DNA of 64,000 nt from Arachidicoccus sp. BS20 (GTDB lineage: Bacteria > Bacteroidota > Bacteroidia > Chitinophagales > Chitinophagaceae). The stretch covers positions 3,103,029 to 3,167,028 of the forward strand of contig NZ_CP015971.1 in the NCBI RefSeq assembly GCF_001659705.1, read 5' to 3'. The notes under the pieces are model-generated. The model did not search any database and was not told the DNA's origin. It was given only the letters and a program-made list of their open reading frames with translations. Both the position numbers and the translations under genes were made by a program. Every line of letters starts with the position of its first letter. The stretch's first letter is position 1. Of the stretch, positions 9,575 to 18,477 are shown in pieces.

Positions 9575-9913
9575 CTATTTCAACAAATCGTCCACAAAAC
9601 CTACAAGTTCTTTTACGCGGGCGTAATTGATGGTGTAATAAATGAACTTGCCGTCGCGTTGTGTGAGCACCAAATTGGCGCGTCTGAGAATTGCCAGATG
9701 CTGGGAAACTACAGATTGTTCCAAACGTAGTTTCACGTAAATTTCGGTAACGGTAATTTTCTGGTGTTCCTGAATCAGTTTGACGATTTGTAAGCGTAAT
9801 TTATGATTGATAGCACGAAGTATTAGCGCGGCTTTTTTCATGCGTAAAAAGTCAATAGTAATTTCTTCGGAACTTGCTGGGAATTTGATAATGATAGATT
9901 GTGTTGTGCTCAT
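9575..9913 (-). CDS. ArsR family transcriptional regulator without cysteines
   Basis: A 112-residue winged-helix regulator with the ArsR core KLRLQIVKLIQEHQ, the recognition helix region EQSVVSQHLAILRRANLV and the wing RDGKFIYYTIN. It lies directly upstream of, and in the same direction as, the persulfide dioxygenase-rhodanese gene, which suggests that it controls that gene. Sulfide-sensing relatives (BigR, SqrR) use a pair of cysteines, but I find no cysteine in the whole protein. It either senses something else or works by another mechanism. A TATATTTG -7 element (minus strand, about 9954-9961) lies some 40 bp before the start. Confidence 0.88.
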   Translation of the reverse strand: MSTTQSIIIKFPASSEEITIDFLRMKKAALILRAINHKLRLQIVKLIQEHQKITVTEIYVKLRLEQSVVSQHLAILRRANLVLTQRDGKFIYYTINYARVKELVGFVDDLLK

Positions 9914-10026
9914 GACTAAGATAATTTTTTCAAAACAGATATATTGTAAAAAACAAATATAAAATTAGGCATTTAATTGCTTTTCGGTAGTAGCTTATGA
10001 TGAAAAATGACAATATTTTAACATGC

Positions 10027-10722
10027 TTAGCTGGTTTTGCCGGGCTTCGCTGTCGTATAGAAACTTTTTGCATAAACCGGTTCACTGTAAGCAAGGTCGG
10101 CAAACAGTTTTTTTTCAAAGCTTTGCTGCGCCAAAGCGTTAATGGCATTTGCGTCAATAGCGATGTTTTCGGGAAAACTAAAGTTGCCCTGCGGAGCGAT
10201 TGCTTTCCATTTGTCCATACCGTTTCCAAAGAAAATAATTTCCTTTTCATGGTTAAGGAAAGTCTCTGAAAAATTTTGCTCGGTCAGGATAAATGCGCTT
10301 GTTTTCTCTATTTCATTCAGTGAAAAATCATAAAGTGCAGCAAAAACTTCCATTCTGCGTGCATCAATCATGGGCGCGTATAAAGCATCTTGTTTATTTA
10401 GTTGCAGCGCTGTCGATTTTGCCATGATTTTTAAAGTGTTCAACAAAATCAATGGCTTGTTCAAGGCAAAGCACAAGCCTTTTGCCGATGCCATTCCCAC
10501 GCGCAAGCCTGTATAGCTCCCCGGTCCGGCACTTACAGCAACGGCGTCAATGTCTTTTAATGATGTTTGAGTTTTGGCTGAAATGCTTTCTATGGCAGTC
10601 TGCACAAATGCTGCATGATTTTTTTGCTCTGAATTTTTTTCTTCTGCGAGAATATGCTGCGTGTCGGCGAGAACAATCGATGCGTTTTCCAAAGCTGTGT
10701 CAATCAATAAAATAAGCGCCAT
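10027..10722 (-). CDS. tsaB: tRNA threonylcarbamoyladenosine biosynthesis protein TsaB
   Basis: TsaB pairs with TsaD and TsaE to place the t6A modification at position 37 of ANN-decoding tRNAs. The 231-residue length is normal. The ASKHA-fold N-terminus MALILLIDTALENASIVL and the family motif VSAGPGSYTGLRVGMASAKGL (about residues 66-86) are clear. The C-terminal half is divergent, as is usual. The start ATG at 10720-10722 gives the expected MALILLIDTA. It is transcribed away from a candidate small RNA in the 332-bp gap upstream. Confidence 0.93.
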   Translation of the reverse strand: MALILLIDTALENASIVLADTQHILAEEKNSEQKNHAAFVQTAIESISAKTQTSLKDIDAVAVSAGPGSYTGLRVGMASAKGLCFALNKPLILLNTLKIMAKSTALQLNKQDALYAPMIDARRMEVFAALYDFSLNEIEKTSAFILTEQNFSETFLNHEKEIIFFGNGMDKWKAIAPQGNFSFPENIAIDANAINALAQQSFEKKLFADLAYSEPVYAKSFYTTAKPGKTS

Positions 10723-10800
10723 TGAATATGAAATTTTTCACAAAATTAGTAAACTAAAAAAGTTGCGCTGGAAAAAGGTTTTAAATTTTACTAACTTATA

Positions 10801-10832
10801 TTTGTTAATTAACAAAAAGTCCTTTAACTTTG
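10801..10832 (+). promoter_or_regulatory. Strong Bacteroidota promoter (TTTG-N20-TAACTTTG)
   Basis: TTTG at 10801-10804 and TAACTTTG at 10825-10832 match both halves of the Bacteroidota consensus, with a 20-bp spacer. No open reading frame of useful length starts downstream. A terminator follows about 70 bp later, which together suggest a short untranslated transcript. Confidence 0.7.
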
Positions 10833-10838
10833 TCGGCA

Positions 10839-10932
10839 TAATCAGCAAAAATAACTTACTCCTTTTTGTTTAATGATTAGATAGATGATTTGATTAGCAG
10901 CACGACCTCTTATTTTTAAGAGGTCTTTTTTT
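10839..10932 (+). ncRNA. Candidate small RNA of about 94 nt
   Basis: The interval runs from the expected transcription start, about 7 bp after the -7 element, to the end of a rho-independent terminator. It holds no long reading frame, only ATG codons followed at once or within two codons by stops (for example ATG ATT AGA TAG). It lies in the 332-bp gap between tsaB and purN, both on the other strand, so it cannot be their leader. I do not recognise a known RNA family. The 120 bp after it (to 11054) show nothing further. Confidence 0.5.
10904..10932 (+). terminator. Rho-independent terminator of candidate small RNA
   Basis: GACCTCTTA (10904-10912) and TAAGAGGTC (10917-10925) form a perfect 9-bp stem with a TTTT loop, followed by seven T. 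Confidence 0.85.
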
Positions 10933-11054
10933 GTCGGAACAAGGATTTGGGTGGATTTAAAAGATTGTGAGGATTGTTTTGAACCACAAAAACGTGGTGA
11001 AACAAAGGAAATACAGAACACGCTTGTCCGTCATGCTGAACTAGTTTCAGCATT

Positions 11055-11639
11055 TTAATTGAGCGACGAATTGATATAATCTTCGACAACCTGCGGAAAA
11101 TATTGATGTTCCAATTGATGGATTTTTTGCGCCAGCGCGTCCGGCGTATCGGTTTCTTTTACATCACATTCGGCTTGAAACAAATGCTTGCCGTGGTCAT
11201 ATTGTTCATCAACTAAATGAATGGTAATGCCCGATTTTTTTTCGTGCGCGGCAATGACGGCTTCGTGTACAAAATGTCCGTACATACCCTTTCCTCCATA
11301 TTTCGGCAACAGCGCGGGATGAATGTTAATGATGCGTTCAGGAAATGCCCGGATAAGATTGGACGGCACTTTCCACAGAAAACCGGCAAGCACAATCAGG
11401 TTAATGTCTTCATGTTTCAGCAATTCAACATATTTGTCGGAACGGAAAAAAGATTCTTTTTCAATCGATATTTTTTGAATATTATTCTCATCGGCAATTT
11501 TCAATACGCCGGCTTCGGGCTTGTTGCACAAAATCAGCTTGATGGAAACAGAAGGGTTATTTCTGAAATGTTCAATGATTTTCAACGCATTACTTCCGGC
11601 TCCGGAGGCAAAAATGGCGAGGTTACAGGTTTGATTCAT
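11055..11639 (-). CDS. purN: Phosphoribosylglycinamide formyltransferase
   Basis: Catalyses the third step of de novo purine synthesis, moving a formyl group from 10-formyl-THF to GAR. The 194-residue length is normal. The N-terminal phosphate-binding FASGAGSNALKI, the catalytic INIHPALLPKYGG block (Asn and His) and the later GITIHLVDEQYDHG segment with the conserved Asp are all present. No other purine gene is adjacent. It is divergent from the respiratory operon at 11871. Confidence 0.95.
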   Translation of the reverse strand: MNQTCNLAIFASGAGSNALKIIEHFRNNPSVSIKLILCNKPEAGVLKIADENNIQKISIEKESFFRSDKYVELLKHEDINLIVLAGFLWKVPSNLIRAFPERIINIHPALLPKYGGKGMYGHFVHEAVIAAHEKKSGITIHLVDEQYDHGKHLFQAECDVKETDTPDALAQKIHQLEHQYFPQVVEDYINSSLN

Positions 11640-11870
11640 GAGCGCAAAGTTGCGATAAAACTTTAAATGTTGGAGAAAATATGCGTTACAACGAGTGTTG
11701 TATTTCTATAAAAAAAATTTATATACATATTGATATCATTGCGTTTTAGGCGTAAAGTAATGCTGTGAAATAAAAAATTTTTTCTGTGAATGTTCTTTTG
11801 TCAATTTCGTGTCATATTTTTGCCCCCGTCAAGGGACATTTCTCCACATACGAACAACTGAATTGTGAAT

Positions 11871-13127
11871 ATGATTCAACTAAATAGAATAACCGCCAAG
11901 TTTGGTTTTATTGTAAGTATTGTTTTTTTATTATTTTTTGCAAACAGCGTTCGCGCTCAAGACGGTAAAGCTTTATTTCAGACCAACTGTGCTTCCTGTC
12001 ACAGAATAGATAAAGATGCCACAGGTCCTGCATTGGAACACGTAGAAGACCGCTGGCCCAGCAGGGATAAAATTATTGCGTGGGTTCACAATAGTGCTGC
12101 TGTGTTGGCTTCCGGCGACAAATATGCGAATGACCTCTTTAACAGGTTTGGAAAAACCCAAATGACGAAATTTCAGGGTATTTTGTCCGATAAAGATGTA
12201 GATGCGATTCTTGATTATATCAAAACCGAGCAGGATAAACAACCTGCAACTGCAACAGCTGCCGGCGCAACTACAACTCAGGCTTCCGGGAGTGATAATA
12301 CTTTGCTGTATGCAGTACTTACCGGTATTTTGCTAATAGCAGTATTTATTTTGTGGCAGGTAAATACCAACCTTAAAAAAGTTGCTGCTAAAAAAGAAGG
12401 TCAGCCTGCAATTGCTGCAATTCCTTGGTACAGAAATAAAAAGGTAATCACAATTATTGCAATCGCAATATTTATATACATTGGTTTCTGGCTGTCGAGC
12501 AATGCGATTGGTATTGGAAGACAACAGAATTACGAGCCACGCCAACCGATTTTCTACTCACACAAAGTTCATGCGGGAATAAATCAAATCAGTTGTTTAT
12601 ATTGTCATACCAATGCGCAATACAGCCGTCATGCAACTGTGCCACCGATTAATGTGTGTATGAACTGCCACTTGGCAATCAATTCATACAGTGGTCCACA
12701 ACTGAAAGATGCCGAAGGAAATGATATTGACGGAACGGCGGAAATTCAAAAGTTGTACAAGTATGCAGGTTTCACACCGGGTCCCGGCGCAACGTTTGAT
12801 GCTTCAAAAGCAAAACCAATTCCTTGGATTCGTATTCATGAGTTACCCGACCATGTTTACTTCAACCACTCGCAGCACGTGATGGTAGGTAAAGTTCAGT
12901 GTCAGACTTGCCATGGCGAGATTAATAAAATGGATGAAGTAAAACAGTTTGCACCATTAAGTATGAACTGGTGTATCAACTGCCACCGCACAACGGCGGT
13001 ACAATTTAAGGACAACGGATTTTACAGCATTTATACAAAATATCATGAAGGCTTGAAAAACGGAACAATTGATTCTGTAACCGTGCAAATGATTGGGGGT
13101 ACTGACTGTCAGAAATGTCACTATTAA
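11871..13127 (+). CDS. actA: Alternative complex III subunit ActA with an extra N-terminal cytochrome c domain (six CxxCH motifs)
   Basis: ActA carries the c-type hemes that pass electrons from the quinol site of alternative complex III to the oxidase. I chose the ATG at 11871; a GTG two codons earlier is less likely. A signal sequence (FIVSIVFLLFFANSVRAQ) is followed by a monoheme cytochrome c domain with CASCH (about residues 40-44). A low-complexity linker and a membrane helix (TLLYAVLTGILLIAVFILW) come next, then a second helix near residue 200. The pentaheme part holds CLYCH, CMNCH, CQTCH, CINCH and CQKCH (about 240, 262, 343, 367 and 413). The 418-residue protein is thus a hexaheme fusion. 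It opens the act-cta block. Confidence 0.92.
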   Translation: MIQLNRITAKFGFIVSIVFLLFFANSVRAQDGKALFQTNCASCHRIDKDATGPALEHVEDRWPSRDKIIAWVHNSAAVLASGDKYANDLFNRFGKTQMTKFQGILSDKDVDAILDYIKTEQDKQPATATAAGATTTQASGSDNTLLYAVLTGILLIAVFILWQVNTNLKKVAAKKEGQPAIAAIPWYRNKKVITIIAIAIFIYIGFWLSSNAIGIGRQQNYEPRQPIFYSHKVHAGINQISCLYCHTNAQYSRHATVPPINVCMNCHLAINSYSGPQLKDAEGNDIDGTAEIQKLYKYAGFTPGPGATFDASKAKPIPWIRIHELPDHVYFNHSQHVMVGKVQCQTCHGEINKMDEVKQFAPLSMNWCINCHRTTAVQFKDNGFYSIYTKYHEGLKNGTIDSVTVQMIGGTDCQKCHY

Positions 13128-13181
13128 TTGTTGAACGTTTTTCGAGAGAATATTAATTTCAAATTTTTCAAATTCCGATAA

Positions 13182-16100
13182 ATGGCGAATATTAAACATT
13201 GGCAAAGTTTTGGGGAGCGTCAGCAAACAAAAGGTTTTCAGGACGCAAACAAAGACGAATTTCGGGAAGAACTTCTGCCTTTTGAAGAAGTGAAAGGCGG
13301 TTTTTTGAATGCGCCTACTGCGAGAAGAGATTTCTTAAAATATCTTGGATTCAGCACGGCTGCGGCTGCGCTTGCTGCAAGTTGCGAAACGCCGGTAAGA
13401 AGAGTCATTCCATTTGCTAATAAGCCGGAAGACATTATTCCGGGCGTAGCGGATTATTATGCTACAACCTTTGTTCAGGATGGTGAAGTATTGAGCGTAT
13501 TGGCTAAAGTGCGCGACGGTCGTCCCATCAAAATTGAAGGAAATGAATTAAGTCCGGTTACAAAAGGTGGAACATCGGCAAGAGCGCAGGCTTCTGTGGT
13601 AGATTTATACAACACGGCACGTCTTCGTTTCCCGACTATCAACGGAAAAGAAGTAACTTTTGAAGCGATTGATAAAGCGATTGCAAGCGAATTAACTGCA
13701 CCTGCCGTAATTTTAACTTCATCCATCACATCGCCTACAACGCTTGAAATCATTAATAATTTTATTGCAAAATATCCCGGAAGCCGCCATGTAACTTACG
13801 ATGCGGTTTCTTATCAGGGAATTTTGGAAGCAAATAATACAACTTACGGAAAACGCGCAATTCCTTCTTATCATTTTGAAAATGCAAAAGTGATAGTTGG
13901 CATTGGTGCAGATTTCCTGGGAACCTGGGTTTCTCCGGTGGAATTTTCAAAACAATATTCCGTGAATAGGAAGATTGACGAGAAAAATCCTATGATGAGC
14001 AAACATTATCAGTTTGAAAGTATTTTAACACCTACAGGCGCTGCTGCTGATGAACGTATTTTGCATGCTCCGTCTGAAACAGGGAAAGTGGTTGCCGCTT
14101 TATTGAGTGCTGTTAACGGACAATCTGTAAGTGGAATTACTGATAAAAAATTAGCTGACGGAATTGCCAAAGTTGCCAAAGATTTACTTGCCAATAAAGG
14201 ACAAGCATTAGTTGTTGCTGGAAGCAATGACGTGAATGTACAGATTTTGGTAAATGCTATCAATGAAGCGATTGGTGCAAACGGTAAAACTATTGACTGG
14301 TCTGTGGTTCATAATACTCGTCAGGGAAATGATGCGGACTTTATTCAATTGGTAAACGATATGAATGCAGGCACAGTAAAATCTTTGTTGATTTTCGGTG
14401 CAAATCCTGCATACAGTTGGTACGACAGTGCGAAATTTGTTTCGGGCTTGAAAAAAGTACCGACAACAATTTCCTTTAACGAAAAGAATGACGAAAGTAC
14501 ACAATTGGTAAAATACGTTTTGCCAAGCCACAACTATCTCGAAAGTTGGGGCGATGCAGAACCGAAAACAGGATATTTCTCTTTGCAACAACCTACCATC
14601 AATCCATTGTTCAAAACACGTCAATGGCAAGACAGTTTGTTGAAATGGTCGGGAAATACAACATCTTACGAAGATTATTTAATCAATTACTGGACTACAA
14701 AAATCGGTGGCGGCGCAACAGGTTGGGAAAAGGCTTTACAGGCTGGAGTTATCAATCCTGCGACAGAACCTGCGATTGCAGGAGCGCCGTTCAATGCAGG
14801 TGCAGTAACTGCTGCAATTTCAGCAGCAACATCTGCAAAAGCATCAGGTAATTTGGAATTGGTTCTTTATCAAAAAATAGCCATCGGTGAAGGACAAGGT
14901 GCAAGCAATCCTTTCTTGCAGGAAATGCCCGACCCGATTTCAAAAGCCACATGGGATAATTATATTATGATTTCTCCGGCTTTGGCTAAAACCTTACTGG
15001 GAATTGATTTGACAAACGAAGGTCAGACGGACGATTACGAAGTAAACGTAATGAAGCCCGTTGCAAAATTGACTGCACCAAACGGTCAAACTATTGAATT
15101 GCCGGTTTTGATTATTCCGGGAACTCATCCGAATACAGTCGGTATTGCACTCGGTTACGGACGTACAGGAAAAATTGGTAAAGCTGCTGCCGGATACGGA
15201 AAGAACGCTTTTCCTTTGGCTACTTTAAAAGGAAATGCAGTTCAGTTTGAACAGTACGGCGTTAAATTAGAAAAGACAAACGATACGTATAAAATTGCGC
15301 AAACACAGCTCCACGGAACTTACAGTTCGGTAATTGGCGGTACGCGCGAAGAGGTAATAAAAACATTAACGCTTCCATCTTTCGTGAAAAATCCAAAACA
15401 GATTTTGGAAGGAAGAGAAGAAGAATTGAAACCTTTTGGAGGCATTGACGGATTTGTAAAGCAAGGAACAATTTATCCTTACTATGACAAACCGGGTATT
15501 CATTGGGGAATGAGCATTGATATGAATGCTTGTAACGGCTGCGGCGCGTGCGTTGTAGCTTGTAATATCGAAAACAATATTCCGATTGTAGGTAAAGATG
15601 AAGTGGCTCGTTTCCATGATATGCACTGGTTGCGCATCGACCGTTATTATTCCGGTGATGTGGAAAATCCGAATGTTACGTTTATGCCGATGCTGTGTCA
15701 ACATTGTGACAATGCGCCTTGCGAAAACGTATGTCCGGTAAATGCTACCAACCATAGTCAGGAAGGGTTGAACCAAATGGCTTATAACCGTTGTATCGGT
15801 ACAAGATATTGTGCGAACAACTGTCCATATAAAGTACGTCGTTTCAACTGGGCAGATTATCTTGGAGCAGACAGCTTCCCGAACAATCAGGACCAGCAAA
15901 TAGTTGGTAAATTGGATGCGCCCGTTCATGACATGAACGAGGAACTGAGCCGGATGGTATTGAACCCTGATGTTACGGTTCGCTCAAGAGGTGTGATGGA
16001 AAAATGTTCTTTCTGCGTACAAAGATTGCAGGATGGCAAGTTGAAGGCGAAGAAAGAAAGCAGACCTTTGAAATCGGGCGAAAACAACGAGTGGGATGTA

Positions 16101-16307
16101 AAAACGGCTTGTCAGCAAGCGTGCGCAAGCGATTGTATCACTTTCGGAAATTCCAATGATACAAAAAGTGCGGTATCTGTGGCTCGCCACGAAAATCCGT
16201 TACGTTTGTTCCATTCATTAGAGCAATTACATACTTTGCCGAATGTAAACTATCTGGCAAAAGTCAGGAATACCGATATAGAAGTAGAAGAAACTTATAC
16301 GGCGTAA
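13182..16307 (+). CDS. actB: Alternative complex III subunit ActB (molybdopterin-oxidoreductase-like fused to 4Fe-4S domain)
   Basis: A 1041-residue periplasmic iron-sulfur subunit. The N-terminus has a Tat-type signal, RRDFLKYLGFSTAAAALAASC (from about residue 49). The large central part resembles the molybdopterin oxidoreductase family, but ActB proteins are not known to bind molybdenum. The C-terminal ferredoxin-like domain has the cysteine clusters CNGCGACVVAC (near residue 784), CQHCDNAPCENVCP (near 838), CIGTRYCANNCPY (near 871) and CSFC with CQQACASDC (near 941). These account for the 3Fe-4S and 4Fe-4S centres. It starts 54 bp after actA. Confidence 0.95.
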   Translation: MANIKHWQSFGERQQTKGFQDANKDEFREELLPFEEVKGGFLNAPTARRDFLKYLGFSTAAAALAASCETPVRRVIPFANKPEDIIPGVADYYATTFVQDGEVLSVLAKVRDGRPIKIEGNELSPVTKGGTSARAQASVVDLYNTARLRFPTINGKEVTFEAIDKAIASELTAPAVILTSSITSPTTLEIINNFIAKYPGSRHVTYDAVSYQGILEANNTTYGKRAIPSYHFENAKVIVGIGADFLGTWVSPVEFSKQYSVNRKIDEKNPMMSKHYQFESILTPTGAAADERILHAPSETGKVVAALLSAVNGQSVSGITDKKLADGIAKVAKDLLANKGQALVVAGSNDVNVQILVNAINEAIGANGKTIDWSVVHNTRQGNDADFIQLVNDMNAGTVKSLLIFGANPAYSWYDSAKFVSGLKKVPTTISFNEKNDESTQLVKYVLPSHNYLESWGDAEPKTGYFSLQQPTINPLFKTRQWQDSLLKWSGNTTSYEDYLINYWTTKIGGGATGWEKALQAGVINPATEPAIAGAPFNAGAVTAAISAATSAKASGNLELVLYQKIAIGEGQGASNPFLQEMPDPISKATWDNYIMISPALAKTLLGIDLTNEGQTDDYEVNVMKPVAKLTAPNGQTIELPVLIIPGTHPNTVGIALGYGRTGKIGKAAAGYGKNAFPLATLKGNAVQFEQYGVKLEKTNDTYKIAQTQLHGTYSSVIGGTREEVIKTLTLPSFVKNPKQILEGREEELKPFGGIDGFVKQGTIYPYYDKPGIHWGMSIDMNACNGCGACVVACNIENNIPIVGKDEVARFHDMHWLRIDRYYSGDVENPNVTFMPMLCQHCDNAPCENVCPVNATNHSQEGLNQMAYNRCIGTRYCANNCPYKVRRFNWADYLGADSFPNNQDQQIVGKLDAPVHDMNEELSRMVLNPDVTVRSRGVMEKCSFCVQRLQDGKLKAKKESRPLKSGENNEWDVKTACQQACASDCITFGNSNDTKSAVSVARHENPLRLFHSLEQLHTLPNVNYLAKVRNTDIEVEETYTA

Positions 16308-16347
16308 AAAGAAGAATAAATATCTGTTTAGTTATAAACGAAACCGA

Positions 16348-17796
16348 ATGTCATCATTAAAGTACGAATCGCAATTAAGAGAACCGCTCGTAAAAGGCAG
16401 CAAGAGTTATCATCAGATGACGGAAGACATTGTGCAGCCTATTGAAGCAAAGCCGGGCAAGCTGTGGTATGTAGGATTTTTTATTGCAGTTGCATTGTTG
16501 TTGTTTGGCGTTGTGAGTGTAACCATGGAAGTTATCTACGGTATCGGACAATGGAACCTGAATAAGACCGTTGGCTGGGGCTGGGACATTACCAACTTCG
16601 TTTGGTGGGTAGGTATCGGTCACGCAGGTACGCTGATTTCGGCAATCTTGTTGTTGTTCCGTCAGGGATGGAGAACAGGTGTAAACCGTGCTGCAGAAGC
16701 TATGACGATTTTTGCCGTAATGTGCGCCGGTCAGTTCCCGATTTTCCACATGGGTCGTGTTTGGGATGCGTTCTTTGTATTGCCTTATCCGAATACACGC
16801 GGTCCACTTTGGCCTAACTTTGATTCGCCTTTGTTGTGGGACGTATTCGCGATTTCGACTTATTTCACGGTATCCGTTTTGTTTTGGTACACAGGTTTGT
16901 TGCCTGATTTTGCAACGGTGCGAGACAGAGCAAAAACAAAATTGAGAAAATTATTATACGGTATCGCTTCTTTCGGGTGGACGGGTTCAACAAAACACTG
17001 GCAGCGCCACGAAGCATTATCATTGGTATTGGCAGGTTTGGCTACGCCGTTGGTACTTTCAGTACATACTATCGTGTCATTTGACTTTGCCACGTCTGTA
17101 ATTCCGGGTTGGCATACTACCATCTTCCCGCCATACTTTGTGGCAGGTGCGGTATTCTCAGGATTTGCAATGGTAAATACTTTGTTGTTGATTGTACGAA
17201 AACTGATGAATTTGCAGGATTACATAACGATGGGCCACATTGAGGCAATGAATAAAGTAATTGTGCTTACGGGTTCGATTGTTGGTATAGCTTACTTGTC
17301 TGAATTGTTTGTAGCATGGTACGGCGGAAACAGATATGAAGCGTACGAATTTTTCTATAATAGAGCAAATTTGTACAGTTCATTGGGTTGGAGCTATTGG
17401 GGTATGATTGGCTGTAATGTATTAAGCCCGCAAATTTTCTGGTTCAGGAAAATGAGGAGAAACATTTTTGTTACTTTCTTCATGAGTATCATTGTAAATA
17501 TCGGTATGTGGTTCGAGCGTTTTGTAATTATCGTTGCGTCTATTTATCGTGATTATGTTCCGTCTGCATGGTCGGTATATTATCATCCAACGATTTGGGA
17601 ATTAGGTTTTTATGTTGGTACGTTCGGATTGTTCTTTACCTGTTTCTTCCTGTTCTCTAAATATTTCCCTGTAATTGCGCTTGCTGAAATTAAAAGCATT
17701 GCGAAAACATCGGGCGACAATCATAAATGGGCTGATGAAATTTCAAAAGTGGAAGCAATGGAACCTGAAGCTTTTGCACATGAATTTGCACATTAG
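16348..17796 (+). CDS. actC: Alternative complex III subunit ActC (NrfD-like quinol-binding membrane protein)
   Basis: A 482-residue NrfD/PsrC-type protein with about ten membrane helices, expected to form the menaquinol oxidation site of alternative complex III. Visible features are the first helix after KPGKLWYVGFFIAV, the conserved WGWDITNFVWWVGIGHAGTLISA segment and the GQFPIFHMGRVWDAFF helix, whose His and Asp lie near the quinol site in the family. The N-terminal about 40 residues are soluble. It sits 40 bp after actB in the same direction. Confidence 0.95.
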   Translation: MSSLKYESQLREPLVKGSKSYHQMTEDIVQPIEAKPGKLWYVGFFIAVALLLFGVVSVTMEVIYGIGQWNLNKTVGWGWDITNFVWWVGIGHAGTLISAILLLFRQGWRTGVNRAAEAMTIFAVMCAGQFPIFHMGRVWDAFFVLPYPNTRGPLWPNFDSPLLWDVFAISTYFTVSVLFWYTGLLPDFATVRDRAKTKLRKLLYGIASFGWTGSTKHWQRHEALSLVLAGLATPLVLSVHTIVSFDFATSVIPGWHTTIFPPYFVAGAVFSGFAMVNTLLLIVRKLMNLQDYITMGHIEAMNKVIVLTGSIVGIAYLSELFVAWYGGNRYEAYEFFYNRANLYSSLGWSYWGMIGCNVLSPQIFWFRKMRRNIFVTFFMSIIVNIGMWFERFVIIVASIYRDYVPSAWSVYYHPTIWELGFYVGTFGLFFTCFFLFSKYFPVIALAEIKSIAKTSGDNHKWADEISKVEAMEPEAFAHEFAH

Positions 17797-17852
17797 TTTT
17801 TAAGAAAACAGAAAGTTAGAATAATAGCAAATCGCTAAACTGAAAATAAATT

Positions 17853-18443
17853 ATGGCAAAAAAGAAATTTGTTGTAGCGAGTTTTGATGATGAGGAGAAA
17901 GTTTTTCCTGCGGTAAAAGATGTTCGTACCGCCGGCTACAAAATCCATGATGTATATACACCGTTTCCGGTGCATGGTTTAGACCACGCATTGGGCTTGC
18001 GCGAAACAAGCTTGCACACTGCCGGTTTTATCTATGGTATTACCGGGACTGCAACAGCTTTGGGCTGTATGACATGGATTTTTACCAGCGATTGGCCTCA
18101 GATTTATGATGGTAAACCACACTTTGCATTACCTGCATTTGTTCCTATTACATTTGAATTGACGGTATTGTTTGCGGCGGTGGGAATGGTAATGACTTTC
18201 TGCTGGTTGTGTCAATTAGCACCGTTTGTGAAAAAACATATTTTCAATCCGAGACAGACAGACGATTTGTTTATCATGGCAATTGAATGTACGTCTTCGA
18301 CAAATGTAGATGAATTGGTAAGCTTTATGAAAAGTAAAAATGTAGTGGATGTAGAAATACAGGAAGCGGAAGCAGACTGGTGGTGGGGACGTTTCGATAA
18401 AGAGCAGCAAATCATCAATGAGCAAGCAGTTGAGGTTTTATAA
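17853..18443 (+). CDS. actD: Alternative complex III subunit ActD (DUF3341)
   Basis: A 196-residue protein of the DUF3341 family: a cytoplasmic N-terminal domain (KFVVASFDDEEKVFPAVKDVRTAGYKIHDVYTPFPVHGLDHALGL) followed by two membrane helices, near TAGFIYGITGTATALGCMTW and FELTVLFAAVGMVMTFCWL, and a short soluble C-terminus. ActD carries no cofactor and packs against ActC and ActF. Its place in the operon order supports the call. Confidence 0.93.
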   Translation: MAKKKFVVASFDDEEKVFPAVKDVRTAGYKIHDVYTPFPVHGLDHALGLRETSLHTAGFIYGITGTATALGCMTWIFTSDWPQIYDGKPHFALPAFVPITFELTVLFAAVGMVMTFCWLCQLAPFVKKHIFNPRQTDDLFIMAIECTSSTNVDELVSFMKSKNVVDVEIQEAEADWWWGRFDKEQQIINEQAVEVL

Positions 18444-18477
18444 AAAATTATTAGAATAGAACATTAGATATTTTCGG

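Noticed and set aside
11797-11822. Promoter for the act-cta block (TTTG and TATTTTTG)
   Set aside because: The two boxes are only 14 bp apart, against the usual 19-20, so I did not list it as a promoter, although the -7 match at 11815-11822 is good.
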